Source: Gemmatimonadota bacterium
GTDB taxonomy: Bacteria; Gemmatimonadota; Gemmatimonadetes; Longimicrobiales; Gaopeijiaceae
Direction of reading: 5' to 3'
DNA length: 64,000 nt
Assembly (NCBI GenBank): GCA_021295815.1
Contig: JAGWBQ010000016.1
Coordinates: forward strand, 1 to 64,000
The notes under the pieces are model-generated. The model saw nothing but the letters and a program-made list of their open reading frames with translations, did no database searches and was not told where the DNA came from. Made by a program: the position numbers and the translations under genes. Positions 25,919-34,100 of this stretch are shown here, piece by piece; the first letter of the stretch is position 1; each line of letters begins with the position of its first letter.

Positions 25919-27241
25919 TCACCGGCCCGCACGACCCGTGCTCAGCGCCGATTCGCATGGCCGCAGAAGGTAGGCGTTCGCGGCCAGCCTCCCGCACAAG
26001 GTAGCCGCGAAGGCGGCTGTCGCTCCGACCATGCCGATCCCCCATCCGAACACGATGAAGAACACGCCCACCACAGCTAATTCAACCGCGCTGGCCGCCG
26101 TTATGGGGCCGGTGCGTCGACCCTCAAGAAGAATCGCCCGCTGGAGGGAGAGCACCGTCGCGAGAAAGGGAATCGGGAACATGACCCGGGTGGCGTCGAT
26201 GGCGAACCCCTCCAGTTCCACCGTCAAGCCGGAGACGGTCACGAACCAGAGGTGCGACACCGGGTGAACGAACGCCACTGCCGCGAGTCCCGCGGCCGTG
26301 ACCGAGCCCAACGTGATCGCGAAGGTTCGCAGCTTGACGAAATGGCGGAAGCGTCGGCCCATGAGCGCGATCGCCACGTCCTGGTACGCGATGGATATCG
26401 AGCGGAAGAAGAAACCCACCGAGTTGACGACCGGGAACACCGCCAGGGACTCGATTGGCGACACGCTGCGACCCATGAAAAATGCGAGCATCGGCTGCAT
26501 GGCCATCCCGATCACCGGCGTGAGCAGGAGTGGGAAGTAGAAATGCGCGATCTCCCGGTAGGACATCGGCGTGGCCGCCCTCCTCCGACGGCGACCGCTG
26601 TTGGAGAGCAGCTCGCGAAGGGCCGGTCTCACCATGAGCCGGGCGGCGACAGCCTCGCAGACCACGGCGACCGAGAGCGCGGCCGGAGCGATCCATGCGC
26701 CGGGAAGGTCCACCCACAAATATCCGCAGCCCGCCGCCAAGGATAGGGAGAACAGACGGATCAAGGTTCCGCGAGCCACCAGATGCGTCTGGCGAGCTCG
26801 GATGAGGAGGCCCTGATAGAGACGGCGAAAGCCGATCGCCGCAGGCCAAGGCAGGAAGCACCAGAGAGCCCCGTAGGTGAGGTCCGCGATGGGGTCGGGC
26901 AGGCCGATGAGCCTTCGCATCAGGAGTTCGTGCACCGACGGAATCAATATCACCAGCAGAATCAGCGTCGTACCCGCGCAGAGGCCCCAGGCGAATCGCC
27001 GCAGACGCAGGAAGGAAGCCCGGTCTCTGGCCAGCGAGGTTGCCGCGCTCATCAGCATGATGACCGGAGCCTCGATCAGGATCGCCAGTGCGAGTGCGAC
27101 CCCGTACGCGGCCAAGTTGAACTCCGGCTCGGCGAGCCGTGCGACGACCGCAGCAAGTATCGGCCCCTCGAGCGCCATCATGAGCCAGGTGGAGGCTAGC
27201 GGCGCCCAGAAGCGGGCGATGGTCAGCTGTGTGAGCTTCAA
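25919..27241 (-). CDS. MATE-like / ANKH-like multispanning transporter
   Basis: 440 aa with about twelve transmembrane helices. The N-terminus (WAPLASTWLMMALEGPILAA) and the neighbouring segment LAAYGVALALAILIEAPVIM resemble bacterial relatives of the progressive-ankylosis protein ANKH, a member of the MOP/MATE flippase superfamily. The duplicated six-helix plan is visible, with a second opening helix near residue 240 (FYFPLLLTPVIGMAMQPM). Human ANKH exports citrate and ATP or pyrophosphate-related solutes; the bacterial substrate is unknown. TTG start at 27241 with weak ribosome-site support. It may be cotranscribed with nurA, but nothing ties it to DNA repair. Confidence 0.68.
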   Translation of the reverse strand: MKLTQLTIARFWAPLASTWLMMALEGPILAAVVARLAEPEFNLAAYGVALALAILIEAPVIMLMSAATSLARDRASFLRLRRFAWGLCAGTTLILLVILIPSVHELLMRRLIGLPDPIADLTYGALWCFLPWPAAIGFRRLYQGLLIRARQTHLVARGTLIRLFSLSLAAGCGYLWVDLPGAWIAPAALSVAVVCEAVAARLMVRPALRELLSNSGRRRRRAATPMSYREIAHFYFPLLLTPVIGMAMQPMLAFFMGRSVSPIESLAVFPVVNSVGFFFRSISIAYQDVAIALMGRRFRHFVKLRTFAITLGSVTAAGLAAVAFVHPVSHLWFVTVSGLTVELEGFAIDATRVMFPIPFLATVLSLQRAILLEGRRTGPITAASAVELAVVGVFFIVFGWGIGMVGATAAFAATLCGRLAANAYLLRPCESALSTGRAGR

Positions 27242-27303
27242 GTCCGGAGCGTCCTAGCCAGGTTTGGTTGAAAGGCTCCGGCGGGTCGGATCGACCGGGG
27301 GAA

Positions 27304-27386
27304 CGGAGCGGGAGGGATTCGAACCCCCAAGTCCTCGCGGACGCTCGCTTTCGAGGCGAGTGCAATAGCCATTCTGCCACCGCTCC
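27304..27386 (-). tRNA. tRNA-Ser(CGA)
   Basis: Class II tRNA. Acceptor GGAGCGG/CCGCTCC, anticodon stem CTCGC/GCGAG with loop CTCGAAA giving anticodon CGA, long variable arm (GTCCGCGAGGAC). Discriminator G; no encoded CCA. Last gene of the array in the direction of transcription. Confidence 0.96.
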
Positions 27387-27403
27387 TGAAACGGTAGAGA
27401 GTA

Positions 27404-27477
27404 TCGGGGTGCCCGGATTCGAACCGGGGACCTCTGCGACCCGAACGCAGCGCTCTACCGGACTGAGCCACACCCCG
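27404..27477 (-). tRNA. tRNA-Pro(CGG)
   Basis: Acceptor CGGGGTG/CACCCCG, discriminator A, anticodon stem CTGCG/CGCAG with loop TTCGGGT, anticodon CGG. T-arm CCCGGTTCGAATCCGGG. No encoded CCA. A 156-nt spacer separates it from the next tRNA upstream. Confidence 0.96.
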
Positions 27478-27505
27478 GGGATTGAGGATCGCGCGATATG
27501 AGCCC

Positions 27506-27648
27506 GCTCACGGACGGGGTGGGATGGCCCGAGCTCCGCTCGACCGTCTCCGGCCGCCGCCCCCTCGCGGGCGCGCCGGCCTTCGGCTCGACTCCGTTCG
27601 AACCCCAGCCCCCCCCCTGTTCGCTCACGCTCACGGACGGGGTGGGAT
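27506..27648. repeat. Direct repeat of the tRNA-Ser(GGA) 3' end
   Basis: The 20 bases at 27629-27648, which run from the downstream flank into the acceptor and T-stem of tRNA-Ser(GGA), recur exactly at 27506-27525 without the rest of the tRNA. The repeats are 123 bp apart. The segment between them is GC-rich, with no gene I can support. Confidence 0.85.
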
Positions 27649-27717
27649 TCGAACCCACGCGGGCGTTAGCCCACACGATTTCCAATCGTGCGCCTTAAGC
27701 CACTCGGCCACCCGTCC
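27634..27717 (-). tRNA. tRNA-Ser(GGA)
   Basis: Class II tRNA. Acceptor GGACGGG/CCCGTCC, discriminator G, anticodon loop TTGGAAA with anticodon GGA, long variable arm (GGGCTAACGCCC). No encoded CCA. Its 3' end is duplicated downstream at 27506-27525. Confidence 0.96.
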
Positions 27718-27728
27718 CGGCCTTTCAG

Positions 27729-27813
27729 CGGAGGGAGTGGGATTCGAACCCACGCGGACGCGAAGTCCAACGCCTTAGCAGGGCGCCGCCTTAAGCCACT
27801 CGGCCATCCCTCC
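27729..27813 (-). tRNA. tRNA-Ser(GCT)
   Basis: Class II tRNA. Acceptor GGAGGGA/TCCCTCC, discriminator G, anticodon loop CTGCTAA with anticodon GCT, long variable arm. D-arm TGGCCGAGTGGCTTAAGGC is shared with tRNA-Ser(GGA). No encoded CCA. Confidence 0.95.
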
Positions 27814-27815
27814 GA

Positions 27816-27888
27816 TTGCCCCGCTAGGGCTCGAACCTAGACTCTCCGGAGCCAGAATCCGGCGTGTTGCCAGTTACACCACGGGGCA
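27816..27888 (-). tRNA. tRNA-Gln(CTG)
   Basis: Acceptor TGCCCCG/CGGGGCA with the U1-A72 pair typical of tRNA-Gln, discriminator A, anticodon stem CCGGA/TCCGG, loop TTCTGGC, anticodon CTG. No encoded CCA. One base separates it from tRNA-Thr. Confidence 0.96.
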
Positions 27889-27889
27889 G

Positions 27890-27962
27890 AGCCACCTGTC
27901 GGATTTGAACCGACGACCCCGTCATTACGAGTGACGTGCTCTACCAACTGAGCTAAGGTGGC
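27890..27962 (-). tRNA. tRNA-Thr(CGT)
   Basis: Acceptor GCCACCT/AGGTGGC, discriminator T, anticodon loop CTCGTAA with anticodon CGT, T-loop TTCAAAT. No encoded CCA. Confidence 0.96.
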
Positions 27963-27971
27963 GATCGAAAG

Positions 27972-28044
27972 TGGAGCCGAGGGGAGTCGAACCCCTGACC
28001 TCAGCGTTGCGAACGCTGCGCTCTCCCAACTGAGCTACGGCCCC
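27972..28044 (-). tRNA. tRNA-Ala(CGC)
   Basis: Acceptor GGGGCCG/CGGCTCC contains the G3-U70 wobble that identifies tRNA-Ala. Anticodon stem CAGCG/CGCTG, loop TTCGCAA, anticodon CGC. Discriminator A, no encoded CCA. Upstream, a perfect GGCCGGGG/CCCCGGCC hairpin (28049-28069) separates it from tRNA-Val. Confidence 0.97.
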
Positions 28045-28071
28045 TCGCGGCCGGGGCGGGACCCCGGCCCA

Positions 28072-28145
28072 TGGGCGCGAGAGGACTCGAACCTCTGACC
28101 TCTACGATGTCAACGTAGCGCTCTAACCAGCTGAGCTACGCGCCC
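28072..28145 (-). tRNA. tRNA-Val(GAC)
   Basis: Acceptor GGGCGCG/CGCGCCC, discriminator A, anticodon stem CTACG/CGTAG, loop TTGACAT, anticodon GAC. No encoded CCA. Confidence 0.96.
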
Positions 28146-28149
28146 CGAG

Positions 28150-28223
28150 TGCGCCCGGGAGGAGTCGAACCCCCAACCTCCTGATCCGTAGTCAGACGCT
28201 CTATCCAATTGAGCTACGGGCGC
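28150..28223 (-). tRNA. tRNA-Arg(ACG)
   Basis: Acceptor GCGCCCG/CGGGCGC, discriminator A, anticodon stem CTGAC.. with loop CTACGGA, anticodon ACG. By general bacterial biology A34 would need TadA deamination to inosine. No encoded CCA. Confidence 0.96.
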
Positions 28224-28229
28224 ATGTGA

Positions 28230-28313
28230 TGCCCACGACAGGACTCGAACCTGTACGCCGTTTCCGGCACTGGTCCCTCAAACCAGCCTGTCTACCAATT
28301 CCAGCACGTGGGC
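28230..28313 (-). tRNA. tRNA-Leu(GAG)
   Basis: Class II tRNA. Acceptor GCCCACG/CGTGGGC, discriminator A, anticodon stem CTGGT/ACCAG, loop TTGAGGG, anticodon GAG, long variable arm (TGCCGGAAACGGCG). No encoded CCA. Confidence 0.96.
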
Positions 28314-28327
28314 TCTCTCGACAGCGA

Positions 28328-28412
28328 TGCTCGAGGAGGGATTCGAACCCTCACGGGGTTGCCCCCACAGGATCCTGAATCCTGCGCGTCTACCGATTCC
28401 GCCACCCGAGCT
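28328..28412 (-). tRNA. tRNA-Leu(CAG)
   Basis: Class II tRNA. Acceptor GCTCGGG/CTCGAGC with one G-U pair, discriminator A, anticodon loop TTCAGGA with anticodon CAG, long variable arm (TGGGGGCAACCCCG). No encoded CCA. Confidence 0.96.
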
Positions 28413-28448
28413 TCGACCGTCGCGCCGAACCGCCTTCGTTCGGCGAAA

Positions 28449-28521
<73 letters not shown>

Positions 28522-28567
28522 TTCGCACGACCCAGAAAGCCATCCGCTCGCGCGGAATGCCGAAAAG

Positions 28568-28641
28568 CGGGGCTGACGAGACTCGAACTCGCGACCTCCG
28601 GTGTGACAGACCGGCACTCTAACCTACTGAGCTACAGCCCC
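28568..28641 (-). tRNA. tRNA-Asp(GTC)
   Basis: Acceptor GGGGCTG/CAGCCCC, discriminator G (expected for Asp), anticodon stem CCGGT/ACCGG, loop CTGTCAC, anticodon GTC. No encoded CCA. Confidence 0.96.
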
Positions 28642-28706
28642 TTTCCCGGGGCTCTCGGCCCCGATACCTTCGTTGTTTGGCCGACGCGGCTCGCCGCGCC
28701 CTCCTA

Positions 28707-28778
28707 CGCCCCGGCGGGGAATCGAACCCCGTCCGCCACCTTGAAAGAGTGGAGTCCTGACCGTTAGACGACCGGGGC
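28707..28778 (-). tRNA. tRNA-Glu(TTC)
   Basis: Acceptor GCCCCGG/CCGGGGC, discriminator G, anticodon stem CCACT/GGTGG with loop CTTTCAA, anticodon TTC. The only array member besides initiator tRNA with a non-GC-type wobble base. No encoded CCA. Confidence 0.95.
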
Positions 28779-28797
28779 AGTCGATCTCCTCCCCGAA

Positions 28798-28871
28798 CGG
28801 GCCCGGAGGGAATCGAACCCCCAACCGCCGGTTTTGGAGACCGGTGCTCTACCTAGTTGAGCTACAGACCC
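28798..28871 (-). tRNA. tRNA-Trp(CCA anticodon)
   Basis: Acceptor GGGTCTG/CGGGCCC with two G-U pairs, discriminator G (Trp identity base), anticodon stem CCGGT/ACCGG, loop CTCCAAA, anticodon CCA. The 3' CCA tail is not encoded. Confidence 0.96.
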
Positions 28872-28897
28872 TGTGTTCAGCTTGATGTCCTCTCGGA

Positions 28898-28970
28898 TGG
28901 CCAGGGGCGGAATCGAACCGCCGACACCATGATTTTCAGTCATGTGCTCTACCAACTGAGCTACCTGGCC
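28898..28970 (-). tRNA. tRNA-Phe(GAA)
   Basis: Acceptor GGCCAGG/CCTGGCC, discriminator A, anticodon stem CATGA/TCATG, loop CTGAAAA, anticodon GAA. No encoded CCA. Its 5' end lies four bases after the T-tract of an intrinsic terminator. Confidence 0.96.
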
Positions 28971-28974
28971 CGCG

Positions 28975-29012
28975 AAAAAAAACCGCCCGAGCCGTTGGTT
29001 CGACTCGGACGG
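28975..29012 (-). terminator. Intrinsic terminator between tRNA-fMet and tRNA-Phe
   Basis: On the minus strand the stem CCGTCCGAG/CTCGGGCGG (one mismatch-type pair) with a 12-base loop is followed at once by eight T residues (28982-28975). It ends the tRNA-fMet transcript. Only CGCG separates the T-tract from mature tRNA-Phe, so the 16 downstream tRNAs need read-through or a promoter overlapping the terminator. Confidence 0.85.
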
Positions 29013-29167
29013 GGGATCGCAGCGGAGCGGGCGCCTTTTCAGGGCCCTCCCCCGCTTGCCCCCGCAAGCGGGCTCCACGTATCGGACGCGAGGAAGCTCG
29101 GCATCGAATTCTCCGTCGGATGGTGATCGCTTGCCGCAGGCGTCAGGCCACTGCGGCGCTCTCGAGA

Positions 29168-29241
<74 letters not shown>

Positions 29242-29252
29242 ATTGACCGAAG

Positions 29253-29281
29253 AAAGTAAAGGGAAAGCCCAGGAGTGTCAA
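29253..29281 (-). promoter_or_regulatory. Sigma-70-type promoter of tRNA-fMet
   Basis: Reading the minus strand, a perfect -35 TTGACA (29281-29276) is followed by exactly 17 bases and a -10 TACTTT (29258-29253). The mature tRNA 5' end is at 29241, leaving a leader of only a few bases. The best promoter match I saw in the window. Confidence 0.85.
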
Positions 29282-29471
29282 CCACGACGTAACGTCCTCC
29301 GGTCACGGGGGAAGCCGTCAGGTAGACGCGGGTCCCGTCGTCGGCCGGTCCACCGGTCCAGCAACCGACCCGTTCGGCTATCTTCCTCATGTCCGGTCAC
29401 CCCGCCGCGTTCCACTCGCCGGTCACGAGCGGCCGAGCCGCTCCACCTCTCCTCCACCCCTCTCCACACCC

Positions 29472-31115
29472 ATGCGCCCCCGACGATCCCGCTCCCGGTC
29501 GCCCTTCCTCGGTAGCCCACAGGCCCTCGCCCTGGCCGTCTCGACCTTCGCGGCCTCTTCCTGCACGGATACCGAGCCCACGCTGGTCGTTCTCTTATCC
29601 GTCGACCAAATGCGCGGCGACTTCATGGACGCTGAAGCGCCGACGAACTACACGCCGGCCTTCCGGGAAGGACTCGCCACCCTGCTGAACGAAGGTCTGG
29701 TCTTCCCCGACGCCGCTCACGATCACGCGGTCACCCACACGGCTCCCGGGCACACGGCGCTCGCGACCGGGGTTCATCCCGCGCGTTCGGGAATAGTCGC
29801 CAACACCTGGCAGGAACGAAGCGACGAGGGGCTGGTCTCCAGGTACGCGGTAGTGGACGAATCCTCGCCTCTCGTCGGCCTGGCCGAGCCCGGTGCCGAA
29901 TTGGTTCGTCAGCGTCCGTCCTGGGGACGATCACCCCTCAACATGGAACGGGACGGGCTCGGGGACTGGACGATGGCGCACGATTCCAACGCACTGGCAA
30001 TCGCGGTATCGGTGAAGGATCGGTCGGCGATCACCCTGGCCGGGCGCTCCGGGCAGGCGTATTGGGTGTCCCCGAGGAGGGGGCGGATCGTGACCTCGAG
30101 CTATTACGCCGACGTGCTGCCGCACTGGGTCGAGGCTTTCAACTCCGAAGTCATGCCGACCCTGGTCACGGATACCGTCTGGGAGTCCATGGTGTGGCCC
30201 GACGTCGCCGGACTCGCCCGCGAGGACGCCGCCGATCAGGAGGGTGACGGCGTCCACACCACCTTCCCGCATCTCAGCTCGCAGGAGGCGGGAGATACGG
30301 AAGCCGACCGTCTGGCCTGGCTCTTTCGCACGCCCAAGGCGGACGACGTCGTGCTCGCCTTTGCACGACAGGCGGTCGAGGAGCTCCGACTCGGAAGTCG
30401 CGGATCGGTCGACTATCTCGCCATCTCGCTCTCGGCGACCGACTACGTAGGCCACGACTACGGCCCCTTCAGTCAGGAACAGCTCTCCAACCTGATCCAT
30501 CTGGACGAGGCCCTGGGCAGATTCATCGCCTATCTCGACTTGGCTGTGGGCGAGGGCAGATGGATAGCGGCCCTCTCCAGCGACCATGGCGTCGCCACCA
30601 CTCCCGAGGCTGGTGCGAAGTGGGGAGCGACCGCCGACCGCGTGGATCAGGGGGCCCAGGGTCAACGGATTCTCGATATCTATCGTCGCGCTTCGGAGGA
30701 GGGCGAAGGTTCCGACGATCTGCCTGGAAGGCTGGCCGGGCTCCTCAACGAGAGCGAGCTCTTCGTAAGGGCCTACACCCATGCCGAGATTCTCGCGGAC
30801 CCCGCTCCCGACTCTTTCGCGGCGCTCTTCGCCAACTCCTGGCACCCTGAACGATTCACACATCCCCTGGCCGTCGCCGGGGTCGACATCTTGAGGCGTC
30901 CGGGCGATTTTCGGGGCTGGGGGTCCCGCGGGACCACGCATGGGAGCCCTCATCGTTACGACCGGTGGGTACCGGTGATCTTCTTCGGAGGCCTTGTGGA
31001 GGCGAGGGTGGACAGGCGTCCCGCCAAAACCGTCGATGTCGCACCGACGTTGGCCTTGCTGGCCGGAATACCCACCCCTGACGATCTCGACGGGAAGCCG
31101 CTCGCCGGCAGGTGA
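29472..31115 (+). CDS. PafA-like alkaline phosphatase / phosphodiesterase lipoprotein
   Basis: 547 aa. A leader with lipobox FAASSC (Cys31) predicts an exported lipoprotein. The alkaline phosphatase superfamily core follows: metal-binding Asp in LLSVDQMRGDF (about 45), the nucleophile Thr in THTAPGHTALATG (about 90), GVHPARSGI, then DYVGHDYG, and the second metal site in SSDHGVAT. This order matches PafA and the type I phosphodiesterase/pyrophosphatase branch, which release phosphate from monoesters or diesters in the periplasm. It is transcribed away from the tRNA block. Exact substrate class needs assay; a Thr nucleophile is shared by both activities. Confidence 0.82.
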   Translation: MRPRRSRSRSPFLGSPQALALAVSTFAASSCTDTEPTLVVLLSVDQMRGDFMDAEAPTNYTPAFREGLATLLNEGLVFPDAAHDHAVTHTAPGHTALATGVHPARSGIVANTWQERSDEGLVSRYAVVDESSPLVGLAEPGAELVRQRPSWGRSPLNMERDGLGDWTMAHDSNALAIAVSVKDRSAITLAGRSGQAYWVSPRRGRIVTSSYYADVLPHWVEAFNSEVMPTLVTDTVWESMVWPDVAGLAREDAADQEGDGVHTTFPHLSSQEAGDTEADRLAWLFRTPKADDVVLAFARQAVEELRLGSRGSVDYLAISLSATDYVGHDYGPFSQEQLSNLIHLDEALGRFIAYLDLAVGEGRWIAALSSDHGVATTPEAGAKWGATADRVDQGAQGQRILDIYRRASEEGEGSDDLPGRLAGLLNESELFVRAYTHAEILADPAPDSFAALFANSWHPERFTHPLAVAGVDILRRPGDFRGWGSRGTTHGSPHRYDRWVPVIFFGGLVEARVDRRPAKTVDVAPTLALLAGIPTPDDLDGKPLAGR

Positions 31116-31163
31116 GGGCGCGAGAACGCGCAAGGCCCGGCGTCTGCCGGCCGGTCGACTCGA

Positions 31164-34100
31164 CTATCGAGCCGGAATGACGAACGAGGCTCGCTTCACC
31201 AGCACCTCGAGCTCCCCGGCCCGGTCCGCAAATCCCAGGCTCTCCGCCACCCTGAGGGTTTCCTGCAGACGGTCGATCTTCATGGGAAGACGGTGCCGGA
31301 GCGAGAGCGCGGCTTCGAGGGTCCTCAATCTGATCCAGGTCGGCAGGTTCCGGTCGAGGAAGAAATCGCTCTCCCGTTCGAGCGCCTCGACGGCTTCGGC
31401 CGGGCGCTTCCGTGCGGCCTCGAGACGGGCTCGGTATGCGATCTGGAGGAAGTGAAGGGGACGGCGACCCTCTTCCGGCAGAGAGTTCCGTTTGCGACCG
31501 ATCACGGCCCTGATCGCTCCTGTCGCCAGGTCGCACGAACCAATCCCGGCTTGGGCGATCCCCCGCAGGGCAGGCGGGGAGCAACCGTCGAGCTCGCGAT
31601 GCAGGCCTTCAAACTCGGCCCGGGCCTTCTCAACTTCCTTCATATCCAGACGGACCTCCCCCCGGGCGATCCTGCAACTGAAACGAATGAGCCGGAGACC
31701 TCGCTTCTCAGCGGCGGTGTCGCACCTGTTGAGGTGCGAAAGAGCCTCGCCAAGGCGTCCCGTGTCGAAATCGATTCGGCCCAACTCCAGACGGATCCGG
31801 CAACTCGTTATCGGATCGGCCCCGCTCTCGGCGGCCTTCCGCGCCTCGTTGAGGAAGGGTCTGAGGGCGGGCGCGGCCGCCCTGCCCTGTCGGCGAACCT
31901 GCTTCAGGAGCGCGAGCAGGGCCTCGGCTCGCCAAGTCGGCTCCGAGCTCTCGGTGAGCTGGAGCGCCTTGCGTACATCTTCCAGACCGGCCCAGGGATC
32001 GCCGTCGAGCCGGCCGTCGGCTCCGGTACGCGCCCCTCGGCGGGCGAGATCTCCGACGCCTCCGAACGCAAGCGCGCAGAGCGCGGTGACCCAGGTCCGG
32101 TCGTCGCCACGCGACCCCCGGGGGCCGGGCCTCGCCAGTCGTCGCAGCCGAGAATGAACGTCGGTCGCAGGTTCGCCGTGTTCGGCAGCGAGGCGCACCT
32201 GGAGGGAAAGCGCTGCGGCCGTCAAATCGAACAGGCCGTGCGCCGAAGCCTCTTCATCGATATCGGCGAGGCGCCTTCTCAGTTGGTCGGCACCCTCGTT
32301 CGCGGTCTCGAGCAGAACCCGGGCCCGCGTCAGCCCGGCGTCGACAGCCGCCTCGAAGGCTTCGGTCTCGCGGAACCCCGAAATCGCAACCTCCAGGAAC
32401 GGGAGCGCCTCGACCAGCAGGCCATTCTCCATCAGGGACCCGGCTGCCCGGTGTGCCTCGGTCGCCTTGTCGCCGGCATCGGTCGTGCAGCGGACGACGG
32501 TATCCAGTGCCATGAGCAGCCCTGGGCGATCTCCGACCGGCCTGTCTCCGCCCGGTGAGAGAGCGACCAACGCCTCGTGCGCTACCCGCAAGGCTCCGCA
32601 GGTGTCGCCTGCTCCGACCAGGTGAGCGGCCAGCGCGGGGAGCGATCCGCCTTCTCGCTCGATGCGCCGAGCGAGGGCGCGGTGAAGTGCGGCGCACTCG
32701 AGCGGCCCGACAAAATCGATTACCGCCGAGCGAAAGAGGGGTTGGGTGATGCCGACCATGCCGTCCGTGACTCGGATGTGGCCGGAGCGAGAGAGGCGGG
32801 TCAGCGACCCGGTCAGGAGACTGTCCTCGATCCCGACGACCCGTCGCAACGACTTGATCGGGATCGCGGCGTAGGATAGCGCGACCAGTGCGGCTACCCT
32901 GACGGCGGTCGGCTTCAGGGCCCTGAGCGCTCGATCGTAACGCGCCTCGAGCGTGGGGGTCAGCTTTACGGGTGTAAGCGGAAGTCCGGTGGACAAGTCA
33001 CCGGACCGCCAGGCCGCGGTCAGAGCGATGAGCTCCAGCGGTCGGTTTTCTGCAAGAACACGGATGCGCTCCGACTCCGTTCGCGGGACGGATCCTTCCG
33101 TCAGCGAAGAAACGAGCTCGCCGGCGTCCCGGTCGCCGAGCGAACCCACCCGCAGCGTCGAGCCTTCCGACTCGCCGAGGTACTTGCGGACTTCCGCGCT
33201 GCAATCCGCGCCGTCGGTAAGAGCGGAGGCGATGACGAGGCCCGGCACCTTCCAACGGGCCGTGGCCACTCTGAGCAGGTTCGCGGTGGCGTCGTCCACC
33301 CACTCGAGGTCGTCGACACAAAGCACCGTGGGGCTTTCGTTCGTGAGTCGGTCGAGGGCTCTCCGGAGAAAGGCGAGAGAGTCCGTTAGCAGGCCGGGCG
33401 GTATCGGGCTCTCCGCTCCGGCGTCCGCGCTTCTCGTCGTTCGGGGCTCCGCAACCCACTGGGGTCGCGTCCATGGCGCCTGGTGGTCGCCGTAGCTCAG
33501 ACCGATCTCCGGCCGCGACTCCGCTTGCGGTGACTTGCCGACGTTTGGGATCTGAGACAGGGCTGCGGAAACCGCTGCGAAGGGTCGCTCGCGGTCGGCC
33601 TCGACCCCCTCGACCGCGACCCACGCGAAACCCCTGAGCTGCGCCTCGGTCCGCATCTCATCCAGCAGCCGCGACTTGCCGACCCCGGACCGGCCCAGCA
33701 ACAGGATCGCTCCCGGAACGCCACAGAGCGCCGCGTCGAGAATACCGACCAGCTCCTTCATGTGCCGACTGCGCCCCACGAGAGACGCTCGTTCCCCGAT
33801 CAAGCCGGGTGAACGGATGGGAAGCGGCTGTGCGAAGTCGATGTTGTCGATCCTCGCAGCGAATTTCCGCAAATCGGGGTCGGGCGCCTCGTCCGGTTCC
33901 AGCCTTTCCAGGTGGAGGGCGTAGGCGGCCTTGGCCGCTGTCGGCTGCGAGTTTCGAACCCTGGCCTCCATGACCTTGGCCACCTCGGCCGAGTCCCTCG
34001 GCTTCATGCGAAAGAGCGCTTCCGCGCAATCGAGCGCCCGTTCCCAGTCATTGGCCGCCCTGCCTTCGTCCCACCCTCTGGCCGCCATTTGAATCAGGTT

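Noticed and set aside
27526-27628. Possible extra tRNA or gene between tRNA-Pro and tRNA-Ser(GGA)
   Set aside because: Apart from the partial 3'-end repeat there is no cloverleaf, anticodon arm or supported reading frame.
28042-28071. Perfect GC hairpin between tRNA-Ala(CGC) and tRNA-Val as a terminator
   Set aside because: No T-tract follows on either strand; more likely a processing spacer.
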